A stretch of DNA of 64,000 nucleotides, taken from positions 20,968 to 84,967 of the forward strand of contig CAYJOD010000022.1 of the NCBI GenBank assembly GCA_964371655.1, given 5' to 3'. A model generated the notes under the pieces. It did not search any database, was not told the origin of the DNA, and saw nothing but the letters and a program-made list of their open reading frames with translations. The stretch is from CAZGSN01 sp964371655 (lineage in GTDB: Bacteria; Desulfobacterota; Binatia; HRBIN30). Both the position numbers and the translations under genes were made by a program. Below are positions 24,504 to 30,985 of this stretch, in pieces. Positions within the stretch are counted from its first letter, which is position 1; every line of letters begins with the position of its first letter.

Positions 24504-26990
24504 TCATTCGGTATCAGAGCGTCGCACCGCCAGCGGACGGCTGCCGAGGCTGAACACCAGAGGCAGGGTCGCGGTGAACAAGAACGCCGCGACCGCTCGC
24601 GCCCAGTCGTGGGCATGCAGGGGTTCGAGGTGCAGAGCGGACGACAGGGCCGGCACCTGGATCAGAACCATCGAGGCCACCATCGTCGCGCCGACCATGA
24701 TCCGCGCGCGCCAGGATTTGAGCCGGCTGAGACCGGCGGTGATTGCGGCGCTGCCGAAGGTGATCAGCGCCATCGCCATGGCGCGCGCGTGCTCGGGGGT
24801 GCCGGAGTCGAGGCTACGCGAATAACCGAGCAACACCCACACGCTGATCATCACTCCCACCGCGGCGATCAGTGCCCATTCCATCCCCGAGAAGAATCTG
24901 GACGTGCCTCCATCCGGCGCGGCGTGCTCATGCCCCGCCGGGGGCAAATCGTGAAACACAAGCAACGAGGTAGGATGGATGATCAACTCGATCCATACGA
25001 TGTGGATGGGCAGGTAGAGCACCGGCTGGCCGAACAGGGGAATCAGCAGGGCGCTCAACACGAACGGGACATGGATCATCAGCAGATACGCGAACGCCAG
25101 CTGCAGATTGCGAAACAGGGCGCGACCCTCCTGCACGGCGCTGACGATCGTACGGAAGTTGTCGTCGAGCAAAACGATCGATGCCACCTCGCGGGCGCTA
25201 CGCGTGCCACGCTCGCCCATCGCAATCCCGACGTCGGCGGCTTGCAGCGCCGGTACGTCGTTGACCCCGTCCCCCGTTACCGCGACGATCTCGCCACTCT
25301 CTTGCAGAGCACGCACCAAGGCCAGCTTTTGTGACGGCAGGGCGCGCGCGATTGCGTCGATCGATCGCAGCGACTGGCCGACCTCGACGTCGTCGGCCGC
25401 CACCACCACGGGCGCGTCGTCGCCGAGACCGATTTCACGCGCGATCGCCCGCGCCGTCGCGGGATGATCGCCGGTGACCATGATCACGTGAATCCCGCTC
25501 TTGCGGCAGGCAGCAATGGCTTCGGCCACACCAGGGCGAACGCGATCCTCGAGCGCCACGATTCCGGCAAAGTGGTAGCCCTGCTGCGGCTCCACCCCCG
25601 ACGTGTACTCGCCGTCGAGCGGACGCCAGGCGCAGGCGACGACCTTGTGGGCGCCTTCCGCCAGACGCGTCACTCGCGAGGTCCAGCCACGTTGAATGTT
25701 ATCGGGGAGGGTCGACATCGCCAGGATGACCTCGGGCGATCCCTTGGTAACGGCGAAAGCCGCTCCGCCTTCGTCGCGCACCACCGCGGTCTCACGACGT
25801 CGGTCTTCGGTGAATGGAAAGGTTTCGATGACCTGCGGCGGCTGCATCACCGCGCCACGCGCGTCGGCTTCGTTCAAGATCGCCAGATCGAGCGGATCTT
25901 CGCTGTCGCGCCGCGACGCGATGGCAGCAAAGCCGAGAAGCTTGTCGCCTCCCAACCCGGGGGCGGTGACCAGGTGGCTCACCGACAACTGCCCTTCGGT
26001 GATCGTCCCGGTCTTGTCGGAGCAGATGCACGAGACGCGACCGATGTTCTCGACCGTCACGGAGCGACGCACCAGGGCGCGGCGGCGGGCGAGGCGGTAG
26101 ACGCCGATCCCCAGAAAGAAGGTGAAGGTCACCGGGAACTCTTCCGGCAACGCGGCGGCGGCGAGAGTTACGGCCGTCAAGAGCGCATCCGCCCAGCCGT
26201 AACCTTGGTACACACGCACGCCGCCGAGGATGACGCAGGCGGCCGAGGCGGCGATCACCAGGATCGTGACCAGACTCGCAATCGCCGCTTGCAGAGGAGT
26301 GCGCTCGTGTTCGCCGCCCGAGGCGGCGCGGACAATCTCGCCGTAATACGTTTCGGCGCCGGTGTAGACCACGCGCAGCGACGCGCGTCCGGTGAGCGAG
26401 CGGGTGCCGGCAAAGCCCCAGTGGACGCCGTCGACCGCCGGGTCGGGTCCGAACGGCAGCGTGCCGAGCTCGCGTTTGCGTACGGGAAAGGACTCACCGG
26501 TAAGTGCCGACTCATCGATCTGCAGGCCCGTCGCGCTGGTGATGATGCCATCGGCCGGAAACGGATGGCTCGCCGAAATGACGGCGAGGTCGCCGGGCAC
26601 AAGCTCGATAGCGTCGATGTGGGTCTCTTCACCGTCGCGGATCACCGTGGCGCGTGTGGCGAGACGGCTGCTGAGCGCAGCGGTGGAAGCGCGCGTGCGC
26701 AAGTGGAGAAACACGTCCATACCCGCGAGCGGGATCACCGCCGCCGTCAGAATTCCGGCTTCGGCGTACTCTCCCAGAATCGCATACAGCACACTGACGG
26801 CGATCAGGAACCAAAGCATGGGATCCTTGGCCGTGTCGCGTGCGAGCTCACGCCACGGATCGCGCGGCGTCTCGGCGATGTCGTTGGCACCGTACTGACG
26901 CCGCCGGTTCTGCACCTCGGCGCTGCTCAGGCCGCGCGCGGAGGGCAGCAAGTCACCGACACGGGCCAGCGGTACGACGCGGCGGCTCAT
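24504..26990 (-). CDS. Cation-transporting P-type ATPase
   Basis: The 828-residue protein has an N-terminal cation-ATPase domain (GLSSAEVQNRRRQYGANDI), actuator motif ALTGES (about 162-167), transmembrane M4 motif PEEFPV (about 282-287), phosphorylation motif SDKTGT (Asp325), and hinge TGDGVNDVPALQAADVGIAM. The M4 motif differs from the PEGL of classical calcium pumps and the CPC of heavy-metal pumps, so the ion cannot be named; Ca, Mg or Mn export are options. Six further hydrophobic stretches complete the membrane part. No adjacent regulator is seen. Confidence 0.93.
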   Translation of the reverse strand: MSRRVVPLARVGDLLPSARGLSSAEVQNRRRQYGANDIAETPRDPWRELARDTAKDPMLWFLIAVSVLYAILGEYAEAGILTAAVIPLAGMDVFLHLRTRASTAALSSRLATRATVIRDGEETHIDAIELVPGDLAVISASHPFPADGIITSATGLQIDESALTGESFPVRKRELGTLPFGPDPAVDGVHWGFAGTRSLTGRASLRVVYTGAETYYGEIVRAASGGEHERTPLQAAIASLVTILVIAASAACVILGGVRVYQGYGWADALLTAVTLAAAALPEEFPVTFTFFLGIGVYRLARRRALVRRSVTVENIGRVSCICSDKTGTITEGQLSVSHLVTAPGLGGDKLLGFAAIASRRDSEDPLDLAILNEADARGAVMQPPQVIETFPFTEDRRRETAVVRDEGGAAFAVTKGSPEVILAMSTLPDNIQRGWTSRVTRLAEGAHKVVACAWRPLDGEYTSGVEPQQGYHFAGIVALEDRVRPGVAEAIAACRKSGIHVIMVTGDHPATARAIAREIGLGDDAPVVVAADDVEVGQSLRSIDAIARALPSQKLALVRALQESGEIVAVTGDGVNDVPALQAADVGIAMGERGTRSAREVASIVLLDDNFRTIVSAVQEGRALFRNLQLAFAYLLMIHVPFVLSALLIPLFGQPVLYLPIHIVWIELIIHPTSLLVFHDLPPAGHEHAAPDGGTSRFFSGMEWALIAAVGVMISVWVLLGYSRSLDSGTPEHARAMAMALITFGSAAITAGLSRLKSWRARIMVGATMVASMVLIQVPALSSALHLEPLHAHDWARAVAAFLFTATLPLVFSLGSRPLAVRRSDTE

Positions 26991-27148
26991 CGAGGTTCCT
27001 GGATTCCGAACATGAGGGGAAGAGTGATATCAGGGGCCGGGGGTCGCGGGCTAGAGGGGCCGTCGGAACTGCCCGATCCTTCGCGATGAGAACTCATGCC
27101 ACATGCGATCCGCCTCTTCACATTGAGGAATGCAAGTGACTATGTTAC

Positions 27149-27391
27149 GTGACTACCACGATGGAGAGCGTCCCAAAGTCAAAGATCAAAGCACGAGCGC
27201 TCGAGTATTTCCGCCAGGTCGAGAAGACGGGCCGCGAGGTGGTCATCACCGATCGTGGCAAGCCGGTCTTGAAGATCGTGCCGTATCGCGACCCGGCGGG
27301 CGAGGCGAAGCGCGCGCTACGCGGCAGTGTGCTGAAGTACGATGATCCGACCGAGCCCGTCGGGCTGGAAGACTGGGACTCTTTGAAGTGA
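27149..27391 (+). CDS. Phd/YefM-type antitoxin
   Basis: The roughly 80-residue protein has the antitoxin core KARALEYFRQVEKTGREVVI followed by TDRGKPVLKIVPY, a Phd/YefM DNA-binding dimer fold. The C-terminus (EPVGLEDWDSLK) is the toxin-wrapping tail. The start may be the GTG at 27149 or the ATG at 27161; neither has a clear ribosome site. It overlaps the PIN toxin gene by 4 nt. Confidence 0.88.
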   Translation: MTTTMESVPKSKIKARALEYFRQVEKTGREVVITDRGKPVLKIVPYRDPAGEAKRALRGSVLKYDDPTEPVGLEDWDSLK

Positions 27392-27783
27392 TCGTGCTGG
27401 ACACGCACGCGCTGGTGTGGTGGGCGGCGGAGAGCGCGGCGCTACCCAAGCGCATCGCCAACCTGATCAACCGCAACGCCAACGAAGGCAAGGTGTACGT
27501 TTCGAGCGTCAGCACTTGGGAGGTGGCGCTCTTGGTCAAAAAGGGGCGCCTCCGCCTCGCCATGGATGTCGCGGATTGGGTCGCCAAGTGTGAAGCGTTG
27601 CCGAATCTGCGCTTTGTCGCACCCGACAATCGAATCATGTTGCGCTCCGTGTTCCTCCCCGGCGAGCTGCACAACGATCCGGCGGACCGCATCATTGTCG
27701 CGACCGCCCTGACGCTGGGCGCCAAGCTTGTCAGCAGCGACGAGAAGCTGGAGCAGTATGCTCATGTCGAAACGATCTGGTGA
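27388..27783 (+). CDS. PIN-domain ribonuclease toxin (VapC-like)
   Basis: The 131-residue protein starts at a GTG overlapping the antitoxin stop. Conserved PIN acidic residues are visible: Asp5 in MIVLDTHALVWW, Glu in SSVSTWEVALL, and Asp-rich DPADRIIVATALTLGAKLVS. PIN toxins cleave tRNA or mRNA in a metal-dependent way. The pair with the Phd-type antitoxin is a common type II toxin-antitoxin module. Confidence 0.92.
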   Translation: MIVLDTHALVWWAAESAALPKRIANLINRNANEGKVYVSSVSTWEVALLVKKGRLRLAMDVADWVAKCEALPNLRFVAPDNRIMLRSVFLPGELHNDPADRIIVATALTLGAKLVSSDEKLEQYAHVETIW

Positions 27784-27840
27784 CACGTTCCGTCTGTTCC
27801 GTCCTTTGGAATGCGGGAGCCCTTCGACGTTGTTCGGAAG

Positions 27841-28025
27841 AGCCCTCACCCTAACCCTCTCCCTCTGAGACTGTCGATAAAGTCGCGTAGGGCCGGTTGT
27901 ACCGGCCGGTCGGGTGGAAAATACGGCCGGCACAGCCGGCCCTACCAGGCGGCATGAAACTCGCGCAACCGCCGTGCCGGAGAAAATCGACAGTCTCCTC
28001 TGGGAGAGGGCCGGGGTGAGGGTGA
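27841..28025. repeat. Family E element (E2) inserted inside a family F element
   Basis: CCCTCACCCTAACCCTCTCC (27842-27863) is interrupted by E2 (27867-27997, ends GAGACTGTCGATAAA and GAGAAAATCGACAGTCTC), then TGGGAGAGGGCCGGGGTGAG continues the F stem. Inside E2, 27888-27946 is a further palindrome made of GTAGGGCCGG and CCGGCCCTAC arms. An 18-bp tandem duplication (TGCAGAGCGCGCACCCTC) lies at 28041-28076. Confidence 0.88.
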
Positions 28026-28114
28026 TCCCAGACGTTCCATTGCAGAGCGCGCACCCTCTGCAGAGCGCGCACCCTCTTTGACTTTTCCTCCGGTGCAGGC
28101 AAGAACGCTCGCGC

Positions 28115-29149
28115 ATGGCGGTTTCCTATAAGCAAGCAGGTGTAGACATCGTCGCCGGGGATCGGGTCGCGGCGCACGCGAAGAGCGCGGCGCGCACCAC
28201 GCATCGACGCGAGGTGGTCAGTGGGATCGGCGGCTTCGGCGGTATGTTCCGGGTGCCGTCCGGCTATCGCAAGCCGGTGATGGTGACGTCGACCGACAGC
28301 GCCGGCACCAAGGTGAAGATCGCCTTCGCCCTGAACAAGCACGACACCATCGGCATCGACGTCGTCGCGATGAACGTCAACGACATCCTCACCGTGGGCG
28401 CCGAGCCGATTGCCTTTCTCGATTACTTTGCGACCGGGAAGCTGGAGCCGAAAGTTGCCGACGCCGTCGTCCGCGGCGTCGCCCGCGGCTGCAAGCAATC
28501 GAATTGCGCCTTGATCGGCGGCGAGACCGCCGAGCTGCCGTCGTTGTATGCGCCGGGAGAGTACGACATTGCCGGCTTCACAGTCGGTGTCGTCGAAGAG
28601 AGCAAGATCATCGACGGCCGCCGCATCAAGCCGGGCGATGTCCTGATCGGGCTGCCGTCGAACGGCATCCACAGCAACGGCTACTCGCTGGTACGCCACA
28701 TCTGCTTCGACATCGCCAAGCTCGGGCTCGACAGCCGGCCACCGGAGTTGAAGGTGCCTCTCGGCAGCGAGTTGATCCGTCCGACTCGAATCTACGTGCC
28801 GATCGTCCTGAAGCTGCCGCTGCAACACCTCACCGGGATGGCGCACATCACCGGCGGTGGCCTGCCGAGCAAGCTCGGGCGGATCATACCGGACAGCTGT
28901 GTGGCGCAGGTGCGCTCGGGCAGCTGGCCAGTGCTACCCGTGTTCTCGATGCTGCAGCGCCTCGGCGACGTGGCAGCGGACGAGATGCTGCGCACCTTCA
29001 ACATGGGTATCGGGTATGTGCTGGTCGTGCGCGAACGCGACGCGAGTTCGATCCTGGCAGCGCTGAAGCGGCAGCGTGAGAAGGCCTACGTCATCGGAGC
29101 TGTCCGGCGCGCCAAGAAGGGCGAGAAAGGTCGCGTCGTCGTCGAGTAG
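28115..29149 (+). CDS. purM: Phosphoribosylformylglycinamidine cyclo-ligase
   Basis: The 344-residue enzyme makes aminoimidazole ribotide in purine synthesis (EC 6.3.3.1). Family motifs are clear: SYKQAGVDIVAGD at the start, STDSAGTKVKIAF, GIDVVAMNVNDILTVGAEPI, LIGGETAELPSLYA, GLPSNGIHSNGYSLVR, HITGGGLPSKLGRI and FNMGIG. Length is normal. It stands alone among repeats, with no other pur gene next to it. Confidence 0.96.
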   Translation: MAVSYKQAGVDIVAGDRVAAHAKSAARTTHRREVVSGIGGFGGMFRVPSGYRKPVMVTSTDSAGTKVKIAFALNKHDTIGIDVVAMNVNDILTVGAEPIAFLDYFATGKLEPKVADAVVRGVARGCKQSNCALIGGETAELPSLYAPGEYDIAGFTVGVVEESKIIDGRRIKPGDVLIGLPSNGIHSNGYSLVRHICFDIAKLGLDSRPPELKVPLGSELIRPTRIYVPIVLKLPLQHLTGMAHITGGGLPSKLGRIIPDSCVAQVRSGSWPVLPVFSMLQRLGDVAADEMLRTFNMGIGYVLVVRERDASSILAALKRQREKAYVIGAVRRAKKGEKGRVVVE

Positions 29150-29157
29150 CCTGACGT

Positions 29158-29275
29158 CACATCTAGAATCTCAGATCTCAAATTTCAGATCTCAGTTCTC
29201 AGTGGTCAGTGGTCAGTTTCTTCTTGAACCAGATACCAGGAACCAGATACCAGATACTTCCTCACTACGCGGGAA
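29158..29275. repeat. Short-word repeat block (family L-like)
   Basis: The block consists of short words such as TCAGATCTCA, CAGTGGTCAGTGGTCAGT and CCAGATACCAGATAC in series. It resembles in style the GGAAAC-word palindrome within E1 but has different words. Non-coding. Confidence 0.6.
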
Positions 29276-29280
29276 ACGCC

Positions 29281-29751
29281 TCAATGCTTCTGGTAGGTGC
29301 CGATCACTTGCGCTTGCGCCAGTATGTGGCCCTGCATGGCTTTCTCGATGACCGCTTTGGTCGCCTCACCAAGATCGCCGAGCTCGGTGTCGAGTGCATA
29401 GAGCTTGAAGAAGTAACGATGCCGTCCGATCGGCGGACACGGCCCGCCATAGCCGCGACGCCCCCAGTCGTTGACGCCGTCACGCGCACCCGGCGGCAAT
29501 GTCTTCGTCGCCTCGGCGAGCGCGGTGCTGCCGGCCGGCAGATCGTACACGACCCAATGCACCCAGGTCCGCTTCGGCGCCGCCGGATCGGGGGCGTCGG
29601 GGTCGTCGACAATGAGGGCGAAGCTCTTGGTGCCGTGCGGCGCACCGCTCCAAGCCAAAGGCGGCGACACATCGGATCCGGTGCACGTGTACTTCGCGGG
29701 GATTTCTGCGTTGGCGGCAAAGGCCGCTGATTTCAATTCGAAGGTCATCAT
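29281..29751 (-). CDS. YbhB/YbcL (PEBP, Raf-kinase-inhibitor-like) family protein
   Basis: The 156-residue core has the PEBP ligand-site motifs: SAAFAANAEIPAKYTC, GSDVSPPLAW, DDPDAP, WVHWVVYDLP, GGPCPP and HRYFFKLYALD. A GGAGGAG site precedes the two ATGs at 29751/29748, giving the YbhB length. The frame continues upstream and there reads like a signal peptide (ALFLAVGFLALGVQLPAVQA), but the nearest in-frame ATG is at 29946, past repeat B3, where it touches the RDD gene stop (TGATG). The protein may originally have been exported, with repeat B3 now replacing its start. Ligand unknown. Confidence 0.88.
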   Translation of the reverse strand: MMTFELKSAAFAANAEIPAKYTCTGSDVSPPLAWSGAPHGTKSFALIVDDPDAPDPAAPKRTWVHWVVYDLPAGSTALAEATKTLPPGARDGVNDWGRRGYGGPCPPIGRHRYFFKLYALDTELGDLGEATKAVIEKAMQGHILAQAQVIGTYQKH

Positions 29752-29825
29752 CTTCTCCTCCGCCTGCACGGCAGGCAGCTGTACGCCAAGGGCGAGAAAC
29801 CCGACCGCCAGGAACAGCGCTCGCC

Positions 29826-29935
29826 TGGACTTCTCACCGCGGAGACGCCGAGACGCAGAGAAAGCCTTGGAGGGTTGGAAAAAATCATCATTTTGGCCGG
29901 ATCGATTCCATGGATCGCGGCCGGAGCATGGAAAC
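29826..29935. repeat. Family B element, left half (copy B3)
   Basis: CTCACCGCGGAGACGCCGAG followed by the B core (ATTTTGGCCGGATCGATTCC). The right-hand arm is missing. It lies where the PEBP gene would have its signal-peptide start. Confidence 0.75.
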
Positions 29936-29945
29936 GCGGCCAACA

Positions 29946-30428
29946 TCAGTCCGCCGATTCGATCACCTTCGTCCCCGCCAGCTTGTCACCCCAGCGCCGG
30001 CCGTCGTCGCTGGTCACAACCAGATAGATCTCGACAACCACGATAATGAACGCGGCGATGGCGACAAACGGGATCAAGACCCAGCCGAGGAACGGAATGA
30101 AGAGCAGAGCGTGGATCAATCCACCGAGAGCGAACATCCAATTGCGCGTCGCCGATTTCGGCAGATCCATCGGCGTACCGTCGAGGCTCACCGCGCGCAG
30201 CTTCATCACCGTCTTGCCGATGGATCTGCGATTGATGATCTCAACGTCGAAACCGTCGCGAAGCAGCATATACGCCGCCGCTACGAATCCACCGAGGATC
30301 GGGATGAATCCAAGGATCACCGCGACAACGCCGTCGATCACCGCAGCAATGAGTCGCGTGATGAGATCCGCCTTGCCGCCCGCCACCTCTGTCTTCGTCC
30401 CGGCTGTCTCGATGTGCGTGCCTTCCAT
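29946..30428 (-). CDS. RDD family membrane protein
   Basis: The 160-residue protein has the RDD signature (TRLIAAVIDGVVAVILGFIP with the Arg and Asp), then GKTVMKLRAVSLDG and a third helix pair (LIHALLFIPFLGWVLIPFVA, then AAFIIVVVEIYLVVT). It is an inner-membrane protein; some RDD proteins are Na+/H+ antiporters but most are unassigned. A strong AGGAGG site sits before the ATG. Its stop overlaps the possible upstream start of the PEBP gene. Confidence 0.9.
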   Translation of the reverse strand: MEGTHIETAGTKTEVAGGKADLITRLIAAVIDGVVAVILGFIPILGGFVAAAYMLLRDGFDVEIINRRSIGKTVMKLRAVSLDGTPMDLPKSATRNWMFALGGLIHALLFIPFLGWVLIPFVAIAAFIIVVVEIYLVVTSDDGRRWGDKLAGTKVIESAD

Positions 30429-30593
30429 GTTCCAATCCTCCTATTCGAGAGTCGTGCTCGCGAGGAGATTGCGACGGGGACGAGCGTTGTCTCTCCCCAA
30501 ACCCTTCATGCCGCTCGCGGGCGCACGCTGCAAGACCTCGGGTTGGGGGCCGATCTCGGAGACGGAACACAAGCAGCATGTGGCGTATCCCAT

Positions 30594-30622
30594 GACTCAC
30601 CGCTCCCTTACGGTCGCGGCTC
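30594..30622. repeat. Short dispersed repeat (second copy)
   Basis: GACTCACCGCTCCCTTACGG is the reverse complement, with few changes, of 14420-14448. Confidence 0.6.
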
Positions 30623-30721
30623 TGCGATAGCCTCAGACGCCATCGCACTCCATCCTCCGAAGCCGAGAGGCGAAGGAGGAAGACGGTGGCGTCGGCTGGA
30701 AGGACAAGCGTCTTACACCAC

Positions 30722-30945
30722 GCTCTGGCGAGGTCGCCTCAAAACAAACAGGGCACGCGGCCGCGCGCCCTCTTCGTCGGGTTTTGGGATAACCTCTGGC
30801 AAGGTTGTCTCAAAACCTCGGCAAGGTGGTACAGGCCAAAGGCCTATACCACCAAGAACCCAATCCCAGTGGAGAAAGCCTTGGTGGTATAGGCTTCCAG
30901 CCTGTACCACCAAGAGGTTTTGAGCCAACCTCGCCAGACCGTGGT
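30722..30945. repeat. Family D element (D2) nested in longer inverted arms
   Basis: Outer arms CTCTGGCGAGGTCGCCTC (30724) and GAGCCAACCTCGCCAGA (near 30922) are inverted. D2 (30803-30924) inside them matches D1 with about two mismatches in 121 bp. No protein-like frame was found in 30429-30985. Confidence 0.88.
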
Positions 30946-30985
30946 CGCTACTGCTAGGCAGTGCCGCCCAGGGCAAACACCGTCC

